The notes beneath the pieces were generated by a model. That model did no database searches and was not told the origin of the DNA. It saw nothing but the letters and a program-made list of their open reading frames with translations. DNA of 64,000 nucleotides from JAWKTM01 sp041399085 (GTDB lineage Bacteria > Planctomycetota > Planctomycetia > Pirellulales > Pirellulaceae), in the NCBI GenBank assembly GCA_041399085.1, contig JAWKTM010000022.1, positions 42,083-106,082 of the forward strand, in the 5' to 3' direction. Below, piece by piece: positions 47,901-56,329 of the stretch (its first letter is position 1; every line of letters starts with the position of its first letter). The translations under genes and the position numbers were made by a program.

Positions 47901-48693
47901 GCTTGCGGATTTCTTCCGCTTCTTCGGCCGTCGCTTGTTTCACAACCGTCTTCTGACCGCCGTCGCCAGCCACGGCCACGTTGCCGCCGCCGTCGATCGG
48001 CGAAAGCCCGCCAGAATCCGCGCCGTAGCCGCCTCCCGCGCCATCCAGCGGCATCAGCCCGCCGTCGATTGGCGAGAGCCCGCCGTCCAGCGGTTCTAAT
48101 CCGCCGCCGAATCCCCCGTCCAAAGGTTGCAAGCCCCCTGAGTCCAACGGCTCCAATCCGCCGCCATCCAACGGCTCCAGACCACCGGCGTCGAACGGCT
48201 GTAAACCGCCCCCGTCCAGCGGTTCGAGTCCACCCGCCGGACCATCGTCGATCACTTCCATCTCGACGGCTTCTTCCATCTCGACGATATCGTCCTCGGC
48301 CGGCGCCGGTTCGACGGGCTTTGATGAAGTCGGCTTGGACGGGGCGGCGGGTTTGGCCGCTTCGCCCGGAGTGGGCGCGAGTCCCAATTCGTCCTCTTCA
48401 CCAGCCAAGCCCAACTCGTCCGACTCCGGGGCGAGTCCGAGATCATCGTCCGCCGCTGCCGGCGCGGCTTCGGCGACCGCGTCCGCGTCGACCGGATCGT
48501 CGCCAACTTGCTCGATCAACTTGCTGGCCTGGAACTTGGTCAAATGTCCCTTCGACACCAGCAACTTGGCCACGGAATCGGGTGAAACGCGATCCCCCTT
48601 TTCCTGCAATTGCTTGCGCAGGCCGGCAATGACCTTGTCCTCCAGCATTCCTTGCTGTTCCAGAATGTCGACGAAACGACTGGCGGCTGACAT
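44941..48693 (-). CDS. single-span membrane protein with periplasmic PQQ-like propeller
   Basis: A 1250-residue protein. Residues 1-62 (ILEQQGMLEDKVIAGLRKQL, LLVSKGHLTKFQASKLIEQV) match a helical module found at the N-terminus of many planctomycete Ser/Thr kinases. Residues ~65-150 are acidic. Residues ~155-245 contain about nine copies of GG-L-x-P-L/I-D-GG. One transmembrane helix follows (~275-298; WLLFGGGLLMLLLLAGAALY), then helical TPR-like repeats (~300-520; YSAAIKKYEDFVESYPNSDD) and a C-terminal PQQ/WD-type propeller (~530-1230; YGLAANDGKVLWRRYVGRD, VRVAATTGKLVWRLPIGEPF, VWRVDAASGQELGATQLGEP). It lies 171 bp after exbD2. Topology (short cytosolic head, one helix, large periplasmic body) resembles TonB or TolA in outline. 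Confidence 0.78.
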   Translation of the reverse strand: MSAASRFVDILEQQGMLEDKVIAGLRKQLQEKGDRVSPDSVAKLLVSKGHLTKFQASKLIEQVGDDPVDADAVAEAAPAAADDDLGLAPESDELGLAGEEDELGLAPTPGEAAKPAAPSKPTSSKPVEPAPAEDDIVEMEEAVEMEVIDDGPAGGLEPLDGGGLQPFDAGGLEPLDGGGLEPLDSGGLQPLDGGFGGGLEPLDGGLSPIDGGLMPLDGAGGGYGADSGGLSPIDGGGNVAVAGDGGQKTVVKQATAEEAEEIRKRLAEKNKSVWDSKWLLFGGGLLMLLLLAGAALYFSLTRGGEAERFKAAEDDYRAQAYSAAIKKYEDFVESYPNSDDASLARVRISICKLRIAVDQGSDVATMLKTALEELPKIETETAISEARGELAGLLPDIAEKILARAERLQSTGEKQQMLDMLDQTIKLIENPVYITKNLLDAQPKRIAAIREGRARLEREIGRSNALAESLKEIDTAVGKQDPNEAYAARTALLKRYPELESSDPMREATQKITDTQRDLVRVSTESLAAETSDVANRSEFTIVLSSRSGNGAAGLSGRVAYVLVDGAVYGLAANDGKVLWRRYVGRDRVIQPQPISAEPGADALVADVARHELVRVAATTGKLVWRLPIGEPFQTPQIANQQLFVTTDSGRILSVDLESGVSNTQANLPQVTAASPTFDMRRPYLYQLGDHSNLYVLAKDSLASNEVYYLGHQPGTIAVPPVMALGHLFVAENAGPNYSLLHVLATDANGLKLKEPQEPFRLQGHVLVPPFLAGRRVIVMTDSAALYVFDVEPTTPEKPVTEVLKEIPKTFEKYLTYPFVDGTNLWMAGRSLAYYEMQFANGQLKSNWVDFANETFVATPRQFDTALVLVRRPANGTGYRVSAIHGTEKTPLWETDLSVPAGQICVDPATSTISSVSSHGALYKIDRQALTEGYANPAADLGSLTAMSYTDGVELGGGKWALVDPNNLSRVAFYDTTQSTRPLRAVSTNLPEGKATAGAVAFGDGVIVAMDNGLVAHVDLASGEHAKPFQPSIEPNTKFVWRQPAVIGDGGEFVIANNRLKLYRVGVSTQGAKNLRQLAEADVSAEIVSPLASVGSLVYGVIRGGSGDIVATFKVPDLKPGKEWNLDGRVTWGPQRVGDLVLLISDSEGLICFDGGDEKKWTQPFTHDAIVGSPTVDGDTLLFASVSGEVWRVDAASGQELGATQLGEPLASGPALFNTRVLLSGSDGVLHVIPKPTATATSAATAATGN

Positions 48694-48864
48694 AACGAAT
48701 TGACCTCTGTACTGGATCCGGCTGGTGGTTCGGAACTTGCCGTTCAGGATTTGCGATGGCTAACGGCAGGTTGGGGCGTGGCGACGAAAGGAAGAGCGTC
48801 GCGGCGATCCGGTGTCTCTGTTCGGGGAAATGCGGTTGAAGTTTTCGGGGGAAAGGGGAATCGG

Positions 48865-49689
48865 TTACTCGTCTTCCGTAATCGTGACGTACTGAAGCTG
48901 CTCCATGCCGACCTCGACGCCCGCGTCCAACGCGGCCACGACCTTTTGGTGCGTCGAATCAATATGGGCTTTCACGACGAGTTTCGTGGGCGGCGTGCTG
49001 CTGCCCGCCACGGCGTCGCGCAGCTTGATTAACAACTCTTGCTCGCTAGGCGCTTCGTCAAAGCCGTAGCTGGTCTCGACCGTATATGTGTTATACGAGC
49101 TGACCACGACCGTGATCGACTCGCTCTCTTCTTCGGGATCCTGCGGAATGGCTTGCGTGCTGGGAGCGTCCGTTTTGGAACGGGGCAACTGCATCGTCTT
49201 CTGCATGCTGAACGACGCCGTGACCATGAAGAAAATCAACAACAAGAACGTGACGTCGACCATCGGCGTCATGTCCATTTCCGCGTTGTCGGTTTGATCC
49301 TTGTTGCCGAAACCGACCGAGCTGTCGTCGTCCGCATCGGGGTGCTCGAGCGCCGCCACCGACACGGCCTCGGACGAGCCCATGTGGTGCGCGTGTTCGT
49401 CGGCTTTTGCGGCGGCATAGGCGGCCGCTGCCGAAGCGGAGCCTGCCGCCGGAGTGGCTGGAGTCGCCGGAGTCGCCGGTTGCTTGAATCGCGACTTATT
49501 ATCGGCGGCATTCCCGGCCGAACCGTTGCCGCCGGCTGCTGGATTTGCCGAAGCGGCCGGGCCGCCGTTGGGATTGGCCGGCACGTCGATCGCGCCGCCG
49601 CACCGAGGGCACTTCACGCGCCGACCCAGCAACTGCGGACCGGCGGCGTGAACCGATTGGCACTGCGGACAAGTGACTTGAAACGCCAT
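48865..49689 (-). CDS. ExbD/TolR-type protein with N-terminal zinc ribbon
   Basis: A 274-residue ExbD-family protein. Residues 1-35 form a Cys4 zinc ribbon (CPQCQSVHAAG, KCPRCGG) absent from ordinary ExbD. Residues 36-130 are an Ala/Pro-rich linker with an ATPATPATPA run. The membrane helix carries the family signature AEMDMTPMVDVTFLLLIFFM with the proton-carrying Asp (~145). The periplasmic domain follows (~165-274; KLVVKAHIDSTHQKVVAALD). Normal ExbD proteins are ~140 residues. It starts five bases after the exbD1 stop and is the second ExbD of the operon. The zinc ribbon would be cytosolic. Confidence 0.85.
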   Translation of the reverse strand: MAFQVTCPQCQSVHAAGPQLLGRRVKCPRCGGAIDVPANPNGGPAASANPAAGGNGSAGNAADNKSRFKQPATPATPATPAAGSASAAAAYAAAKADEHAHHMGSSEAVSVAALEHPDADDDSSVGFGNKDQTDNAEMDMTPMVDVTFLLLIFFMVTASFSMQKTMQLPRSKTDAPSTQAIPQDPEEESESITVVVSSYNTYTVETSYGFDEAPSEQELLIKLRDAVAGSSTPPTKLVVKAHIDSTHQKVVAALDAGVEVGMEQLQYVTITEDE

Positions 49690-49694
49690 CGCGG

Positions 49695-50213
49695 CTAACC
49701 CTCCTGCAACACGCCGACGTGGACTTGGATGTCTTCCGGCAACGCCTTCTCGACCGCGTCCTTCACACGCGAAACCTCGCCCGTTTTCACATTCGCCTCC
49801 GCCTTCAGAATCACGTGCTTCTTCGGCGCGTCGAACGGCGGAGCTCCGTTCACGCCCAAATCCACATAGGCGGCGATCTCCTCGTCCTGCGCCGTCAAAT
49901 CGCCCGCCGGAAACTCGCTCCCGTCGTGGCCTTTGAATACACGGGCCGTGTCGCCCGAACCTTCGCGGACCAAGATCACGATCGATTCGGGCGCAAGTAC
50001 CGATCCGCCATGTTTCGCCTTGGGCAAATCCACGGTTTGCTCGGGATTCATGTTCGACGCCACGATGAAGAAAATCAGCAGCAAGAAGGTGATGTCGATC
50101 ATCGGCGTGATGTCCATCTCCTCGTCCATCGCCCCGCCTTTGCGAGGCATTTTGACTGGCTGATCGTCCTCGTCCATCACATCATCGGACGGCGGTAGCG
50201 GCTCGCTGGCCAT
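49695..50213 (-). CDS. exbD: biopolymer transport protein ExbD/TolR
   Basis: A 172-residue protein: short cytosolic head (MPRKGGAMDEEMDITPM), one transmembrane helix with the conserved Asp (ITPMIDITFLLLIFFIVASN) and a periplasmic domain (KKHVILKAEANVKTGEVSRV). With ExbB it forms a proton channel that couples the proton-motive force to work in the envelope. Its start lies 32 bp inside the exbB gene, so translation is coupled. Confidence 0.9.
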   Translation of the reverse strand: MASEPLPPSDDVMDEDDQPVKMPRKGGAMDEEMDITPMIDITFLLLIFFIVASNMNPEQTVDLPKAKHGGSVLAPESIVILVREGSGDTARVFKGHDGSEFPAGDLTAQDEEIAAYVDLGVNGAPPFDAPKKHVILKAEANVKTGEVSRVKDAVEKALPEDIQVHVGVLQEG

Positions 50214-50877
50214 CGATCACCTCTCTGCGTCCGGTTGCCGGTTGTTCCAACGCCACGCGATACATGTCGAAAAACTGCGTTAAACCGGCCGCGACCAAGT
50301 CTTCCATCTTACGAATCCGGATCGTGACAAACGCCACGCCCACGACCAGCGGCAACGCGGTCGCCAAACCACAGGCGGTCGTATACAACGCCGTGTTAAT
50401 GTCCTTGGCCAATTGCGTCGCGTCGACACTTTCGGCCGTGGCCAACGTGGCGAACGCGCCCATCATGCCAAGCACCGTTCCGAGCAGCCCGAGCATCGGC
50501 GCGGTCTTGATCATCGTGCCGACCCAGTTCAGCCGGTATTCGAGATCGGTCAGCACGTCGCGCTGAAAGCGATCCAACACGACCAGTCGGGCCTTCTTGT
50601 ACCCAAGCTGCCGATTCAAAATCGCCATCTGCATCATTTGCGGCAACGCTCGCTTGTCGCCTTCGCAAATCTCGTACACCGTGTCGAAATCGCCCTTCAT
50701 CAGCGGCTCTTCCAAGGCTTCCAGAAAATCGTTCTGAGCCGGTTCGTTGCGAAATCGCTTCTGGGCCACGCGAGCCCAGACCACGACCAAGCAGTACAGT
50801 CCCCATAGCGCCGACATCGCCAGGAAAAAGTACATCGAGTTGCCGGCCATGTTGAGAATTTTTGCGCCGTCGCCCAT
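50182..50877 (-). CDS. exbB: MotA/TolQ/ExbB proton channel protein
   Basis: A 231-residue protein with a first helix at ~10-32 (MYFFLAMSALWGLYCLVVVW), a cytosolic loop (ICEGDKRALPQMMQMAILNR), and two further helices in the family signature (MIKTAPMLGLLGTVLGMMGA, DINTALYTTACGLATALPLV, with the conserved small and polar residues). It forms the pentameric channel around ExbD. It is first in the six-gene unit ending at 40501. No TonB, TolA or outer-membrane receptor gene is nearby. Confidence 0.9.
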   Translation of the reverse strand: MGDGAKILNMAGNSMYFFLAMSALWGLYCLVVVWARVAQKRFRNEPAQNDFLEALEEPLMKGDFDTVYEICEGDKRALPQMMQMAILNRQLGYKKARLVVLDRFQRDVLTDLEYRLNWVGTMIKTAPMLGLLGTVLGMMGAFATLATAESVDATQLAKDINTALYTTACGLATALPLVVGVAFVTIRIRKMEDLVAAGLTQFFDMYRVALEQPATGRREVIDGQRAATAVR

Positions 50878-51445
50878 ATCAACTCACTTACAGATCAAGG
50901 TTTCGTAGAGGATCATCACGGCGAGCGGGCGTCGCTGCCCGTCGCTTGCCTGTGGATACGATGGTCGCCGCCGCTGAAGAAAAGGGGCCTCGACATTCCG
51001 CATCGGAGAGCGAGCGAAACGAGGCCGGAACTAAACGAGCGACGTCCGCGCGGGCCTCGCGCCGAAAACCGCGCCGAACACCACGCATCTTGACCATATT
51101 ATCTGACGACTGCCGGAATTCCCAGCGCCGCCGACCCGGAAATCTAGTCGCGGCGAACCGTCGGCCAAGCCGCCTCGTCCGCTTGGCGACCTACAGCAAT
51201 CCAAGCGATGCTGGCCCGAGTAGCCCCTGCCGCCGGCCCGAAAACTCTTCCCCGCGAAAAAAGCTTGCAATCGGTGTGACAATTCGTACATTAAGCGCCC
51301 AGTAGGAAATCCCCGCCGCACCGCCTCCTGGCAGTGTTGCGAAAAAGACAAGCGAACTCACCGGTCTCGCGCGATTCGAACACCGGAAAATACAAACGCA
51401 GCTTGGCAAGCGTTCCGTTGAATATTCCGACGGACGAACGAAGGA
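50878..51445. other. upstream region of the exb operon, no supported gene
   Basis: About 570 bp. Short ORFs here have the composition of chance frames. The operon promoter should be just upstream of 50877, but I see no clear consensus. At ~51270-51300 a modestly AT-richer stretch marks the start of the repeat island. Confidence 0.35.
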
Positions 51446-51590
51446 CAAGGCGTTTCGGTTGGCTCGGCGCGTTGGCGATCGCGGCTCGGCCACGCCCGTC
51501 GAAGGCTCCGGGCGTGCCACCCAATCCGTGCATTGGCGCCTCCGTGCGAGGTTTATTCCAACACGTGGGACGGCCCACCAAGCATGACCT
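51446..51590 (+). repeat. dispersed repeat, copy A
   Basis: About 145 bp: GGCGTTTCGGTTGGCTCGGC, then CACGCCCGTCGAAG, CTCCGGGCGTGCCACCCAAT, a CCTCCGTG element and CACCAAGCATGAC at the end. It aligns by eye with copies B (52823-52930) and C (56631-56770). The CACGCCC/GGGCGTG core can form a hairpin. It contains no ORF. Confidence 0.75.
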
Positions 51591-51634
51591 AGGAGTGCTG
51601 CCCCCTAATCGACCTGCGAAGTGGTTTTGCCGCT

Positions 51635-52001
51635 ATGCGTTGGAACCTAAAGACTCAAATTGCATTAGTCAGTTCCCTATGTCTATTGTTCGCGTCTGTC
51701 GGACACTGGTGGACGCGATACGTCAAAGTAGAGTCTGCGTTGGGTCGGCTTTGCACGCGAGCGCAAACCACTGCGTACTACGTTGGGGAACTTGCCGACG
51801 ATGGGCATTCGGCGGGGGACTCGCGATGACTGGTAATTTACCAGTTCGTAAGACGGCAGGAGATTTACACGTTGCATGTCATCAACCGAGACATGTTCAT
51901 TTTCCGTCGAGGGGCTTGTCATCTATCAAACGCACGATACGACCCTCGAAAATGAGGATTTGAAAGTGCGTACGGGCACATTCCTCGTGAACTTAAGTTG
52001 A
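51635..52001 (+). pseudogene. decayed or frameshifted small membrane-anchored protein
   Basis: ATG 51635 opens a 64-codon frame with an N-terminal hydrophobic helix (KTQIALVSSLCLLFASVG, then WWTRYVKVESALGRLC) and ends at TGA 51827-51829. The same frame resumes after the stop (LVIYQFVRRQEIYTLHVINR) and, after one shift, gives LVIYQTHDTTLENEDLKVRT and FLVNLS with TGA at 51999. The pieces together look like one ~120-residue protein. The start resembles short planctomycete leucine-rich-repeat proteins, but no repeat is clear. A low-confidence call. Confidence 0.3.
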
Positions 52002-52504
52002 TTTAATTATCGAGGTTCGGGCAATTGATGACGGCAGCATCGCTGTTTGTCCGGAATTTAAGCAGTTGAAACACTTGAATGATTAACCGGACGTCGATTA
52101 CGCCAGACGGTTATCGAAGCAGTTAAAGCGGACACTTCCGTGAACACTGCTCAGCTTTGGATTATCGAGGCGCCCAGGTAGCTATGTTCGGGACCGGTGG
52201 CGGCAATGAAACATGATACAGTGCTACACAATTCTGGCCGTGTGTTCAGTGCCATCGACCAAACACAGTCCAGGATACCATCCGCAGACTATGGAACGGA
52301 CCTTTGGTCCCACGATAATCACTCGGTCAAACATGAATTTGAGATGGCATGGTAACGCGGGGTTGCCACTCAAGCGTGGTAATTTGCCGGAGCGTGAAAG
52401 ATCGAGTGCTGGATTCAAGCGCAGTCCACGCCGCCAGCAATCATTCGGAATGCGGTGAAACAAAGCGATCTTCATGGCGACGCACATTCTTCAATTTTCG
52501 GCGT
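52002..52504. other. gene-poor AT-richer region
   Basis: No supported gene. A frame at ~52014-52086 reads VRAIDDGSIAVCPEFKQLKH and another at ~52090-52180 reads RRLRQTVIEAVKADTSVNTA; both are faintly reminiscent of leucine-rich-repeat protein ends, possibly the tail of the broken gene before it. Too weak to call. Confidence 0.3.
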
Positions 52505-52930
52505 ACACACACACACAGACGACGGCTATTGGGTTTTCCAGCCTTCCGTCCTTACGATGCAAGACGCGGATGTTATGTCGGATGATGCGGTGGTTTGCGG
52601 GCCATGGTGGTGTATCTCGGCGTCGAAATTTGGGCCGAGGTGGAACGTAGCGAGCAGGTGGCAAGGCAATCGATGCTTTGGCCGAACTGCGTTGAGTCGG
52701 CATTTCTCTTTTGTTTACTCCTGTCTCGACATCCTTGCGTTCTCAGCGTTCTCCGCGTTTCAAAGAAAGAGGATTTGGAAACGCGGAGCGTTGGAAGAGT
52801 AGCAGAGAGAAAACAGGGTTTCAGGCGATTTCGGTTGGCTCCGCCGCTTGATGGATATTTCGCAGATCCGGCACGCCGTCGAAGACTCCGGGCATGCCAC
52901 CCAATCCCTGAATTTAGGGCACCTCCGTGC
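52505..52930 (+). repeat. long dispersed repeat, copy B (~430 bp)
   Basis: Shared in order with copy C (56330-56770): ACGACGG then GGTTTTCCAG; ATGTCGGATGATGCGG; GTGGTGTATCTCGGCGTCGA; GTAGCGAGCAGGTGGC; a TCAGCGTTCTC element; AAGAGGATTTGGAAACGCGG; TTTCGGTTGGCTC; and GTCGAAGACTCCGGGC. Copy B starts with a short (AC) run (about 52505-52518). The 3' third is the module also present alone as copy A. No ORF is conserved between the copies. Confidence 0.75.
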
Positions 52931-53124
52931 GCATGCATCAGGACATGCATCGTATGGACAGGCATGTAGTCCTGTGCACGCAATGGCATTGAAGGTCGGA
53001 GAGGTTGAACGCTCAAGCGAGGTCACATATCCGCAGCCAATCTCGATCCTGTTTATAATCTAACGTCATTCGAGTGGTTTATCTCCGAAACTATTAAGGT
53101 GGCAAGTGTTCGCGACAGTCATAG

Positions 53125-53520
53125 ATGTCAGACCGTTTTTTTGCTTCATACCGCGACCGTAATGATTGTGACGTTTGGTTTAATGCATTGCTGCTGCCGT
53201 CGCGGTTGGTATTTGCCGCTGATCGCCGTGACTCTTTCGCTGGTGGCAGAAGTGCCGGATGGGCGCGGTTAAACTTCCATACACGCGCGACTCTGGCGAT
53301 ATGTTTTCCAATGTTCGCGGGTGAGATGGCGTCAGCGAAATGGAAGGACGTGGCTCTCGGTTTTGTCTGTGGAGTAGTTATTCCGTTTGCTTTGGCAACA
53401 TTCATGTCGATTCTTCTAGATCGCGCTGGGATGAGCAATCGCCTGACGCTCATGAAGTGCTTGTCACTCATGAGTTTCATGGCTGTAGTGTGTGCGTGTC
53501 TTGCAATGACGATGTACTAG
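53125..53520 (+). CDS. small polytopic membrane protein, probably frameshifted
   Basis: The 131-codon frame ends with two convincing membrane helices (DVALGFVCGVVIPFALATFM and CLSLMSFMAVVCACLAMTMY). Its first half is arginine-rich and unlike a membrane protein. The neighbouring frame over ~53143-53273 instead reads VMIVTFGLMHCCCRRGWYLP and LIAVTLSLVAEVPDGRG, two more helix-like stretches, ending in a stop where the other frame becomes hydrophobic. One indel near 53265 would join them into a four-helix protein of ~125 residues. No family recognised. Confidence 0.4.
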   Translation: MSDRFFASYRDRNDCDVWFNALLLPSRLVFAADRRDSFAGGRSAGWARLNFHTRATLAICFPMFAGEMASAKWKDVALGFVCGVVIPFALATFMSILLDRAGMSNRLTLMKCLSLMSFMAVVCACLAMTMY

Positions 53521-53582
53521 CCTTAAGTCGTGCTCATAACGTGGAAACTTGGCATTGGTGTATTCTGGCGAAAGGTTAGCAA

Positions 53583-55282
53583 ATGTTTACTGGCCATTGT
53601 TTGCTTGTCGTGTCCGCGTGTGTTCTGGCGAATCCGGTGAATCCAGTTTTCTCGGAAATCGCTGGAAGATGTAATCGAGTGGAGATCTTGCGTAATACTG
53701 CCCTGCCGTCGGACGCGACTCCAAGACACATGGATTTGCGCGCGCCTGACCATGTCCGCATCTTTTTGAGCGACCTTCAGTGGAAAACGCTCGGAGCTCC
53801 GGCAACGAGGCCGGGGTTGGTAGCGGACTCACCATTCCGGGATTTCGAATGGACAATCAGGTGTTTCAATGACAACCGGCTACTCGGGACGCTCGATATC
53901 GTCGCGGATCGCGGTCGAATCGAGCAGGACTCGCAAGACAGCGCTGGCGTTGCCAAAGTGCGTTCTGTTCGTGAACCAGCCTATGTTTACGCCGCATTGA
54001 AAACGCCAACTGGCCGACTGTACCACGGAGCTGCCGATCCACCATGTATATCGCTTGTTATATTTAGGCGATGCGGATTGGATTCGCCCGGTTGGCATTG
54101 AACTACGGTATCGGCACACCAGGGTCACTTCGATACCATCCGACCTGCCGTATGGTGGGGCGATCGCACGGCACCCGAATGCCAAAGCCGACTTGTTTGC
54201 GATTGCGGATGGGAAGCAGCATGCATTGTTCTTTTCTCGATCTCCCGTGGACGGCAATTCGCCAGGCACCTCTGCCAGGTTTCAAGACATTAAGGCGGCG
54301 AAGAGGCGGATATCCGGGGCGGCCGCCAACGACTATTTGGAGGGTGTTTCGCATCTCGCATATTCACCGGACGGACGCCATCTCTACGTGACCAGTGGTC
54401 CCGACCATGCCATCACCTTGTTCGGAGGCGTGCTCTCGACGCTTACCATCACGAGTGGACATCGGGCAGCAGGAGCATTTGTTTTATCCGCAGGATATCC
54501 TTATCAACCACAGTGGTAGAACCGTCTATGTGGCAGACACCGAGCGTAAATCGGTGATTGTCTTTCATCGCTCGTCCGATACCGGCGACCTGACGTTTCT
54601 GCAGGAAGTAAAATTCGAGGCAACGTTCAGAAAAATGGCACTGACGCCGGACAGTCGGCATCTCTACGTGATGACGTACAAGTCCATGAACGGCTACCAC
54701 GCAGGAGCGTTGACGCTGTACGCTTGCGATAAGGATAGCGGGGAATTGACGTTTCAACACACGGTCAAGGATGAAGTCTGCAGTGATGGCGTGGTTCACC
54801 CGGAATACCGCGGGTTGCTGTCTTCCATGTCGATGTGTATTTCCAACGATGGCAGGAATCTGTACGTTGGAGAACAAGATGCTCGGGTTCGGGTTTGGGA
54901 GCGTGACGTGGCTACCGGGCGACTAACCTACTGGAATGTCGTGCATTTAGGCGACAGCGACACTCCTCGAAAATCCGTTGCTTGTTTTGCCACGGACAAG
55001 GACAATCGGTATCTGTGGGCAATCACACGAAACGATCCGGCCGTCATCCTTTTGAAGCGGTTCAATTCTCGTGGAATGCTGATGGTTGAACGGGATTGGC
55101 CCAGGAGCAAGGAGTTGCCTGGCATCGCCGCCGCTTATGATGCGATCACCTCCAGCGACGGTCGACAGCTTTACTTGACGACGTACTGGGCCGCCCTGAC
55201 AGCATTGGACATAATTCGCCCTGAAGATGTTGCAAACGAGGCAGGCGAGGAGAAAAAGAGTAGTGTAGGCAGCAACCGGTGA
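53583..55282 (+). CDS. lactonase-like beta-propeller protein, two frameshifts
   Basis: Three plus-strand frames join into one ~565-residue exported protein. The N-terminus (MFTGHCLLVVSACVLANPVN) is a signal peptide. The middle piece contains DYLEGVSHLAYSPDGRHLYV (54340-54390). The last piece has propeller blades of the 6-phosphogluconolactonase-like type: INHSGRTVYVADTERKSVIV, KMALTPDSRHLYVMTYKSMN, MCISNDGRNLYVGEQDARVR and AITSSDGRQLYLTTYWAALT. Frame changes lie at about 54000-54060 and 54440-54480. It lies in the AT-richer island and its codon use looks less GC-biased than that of its neighbours. No catalytic inference is possible. Confidence 0.6.
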
Positions 55283-56329
55283 GTAGGGAGCACTACGAAT
55301 AGGCACAATAGCGTTACCTTAATTTCAGCTCTAAACAGGAAACTGCTCATGAGCCAGATGGCAATTGCGTTGATATTAAATTTGTCTTCATGAATTATGG
55401 GTATTCCAATTCCATGAACGGGTTATTGCCGAAGATTAGAATCGGGGGTAAGATGAAAGGTCACAGGAGGTCAAAAATTATACTTTGGTATAACAATTAG
55501 TTGAATATTGACGACAACAAAAGTTAGTCGAACGTGCCGCTGTATTTGACATAAATAATAAATGAGCAGACGTTGAGATTCGCAATCGTTCGCCAGGAGT
55601 CGCTGCCATCCTCCGTTTGCAAAGGTGGATTAGTGTTCACGATAAGACCAGGTTGTATGATCCTTGACAATTGTATCGCGTGAAGCGAACTGGAAAGGTC
55701 GTGTCCAACAGGATTCGTCTAGTTTCGTTTAAGGATAAGGAGAAGACATCGTTGGTGGCGCCGCAGACTCGTGATTATGAGATACACACACGATCCCGCC
55801 GGGCGGTCGTAAATTTGATTTCCGATATCTCAACGCATATCACTCCTTCAAACGGATCCCCAAGGGAGCGATCGTTTGCGTAAGGGAACAGTTATATAAA
55901 CCGTTAAGCTTTGGATTGCACAGCCGATTCGGGACACGAGACGAAACCGGAAAGGTCGGTTTTAGGGAAGGTCACGGTTTTGGGAATCCAATGAGATCAA
56001 CGGTTTGACTTGGGACGGTAAATGACGTTGCAAATGATTCGCGGGACAAGTGGTTAAAATCGGAACGGTCCGACGTTTGTGCAATCGTGAAAGAAATCCA
56101 CATTCATTTGCGGTGAAGTACAAGCATATGAGAAATTTAGCCGAATATGAGAGGTCATGTGTTATGATGTGTTTAATCGATACACGCTGAGGACGTGTGT
56201 TGAGTAAGATAATTAGGAATGGGGGCACGTTGGGGTATCGCCGATTCAGCCCTTCGAAAGACTCAGTCGCGAATGATAATCTGGCCATGTTACTCCATTG
56301 CAGGTGATAACTATTCATCCTCAGCGTTC
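55283..56329. other. ~1 kb AT-rich region without supported genes
   Basis: Clearly richer in A and T than the rest of the window (for example 55480-55570 and 56090-56220). Two short ORFs (55671-55883 plus, 55962-56318 minus) show no motif, no signal peptide and no good ribosome-binding site. No hairpin with a T-tract or repeat unit was recognised. It may be decayed foreign DNA. Confidence 0.4.

Noticed and set aside
55671..55883. 70-codon plus-strand ORF
   Set aside because: Short, no motif, no context.
55962..56318. 118-codon minus-strand ORF in the AT-rich region
   Set aside because: No domain, signal peptide or ribosome-binding site; long frames by chance are possible, and part overlaps the AT-rich decay zone.
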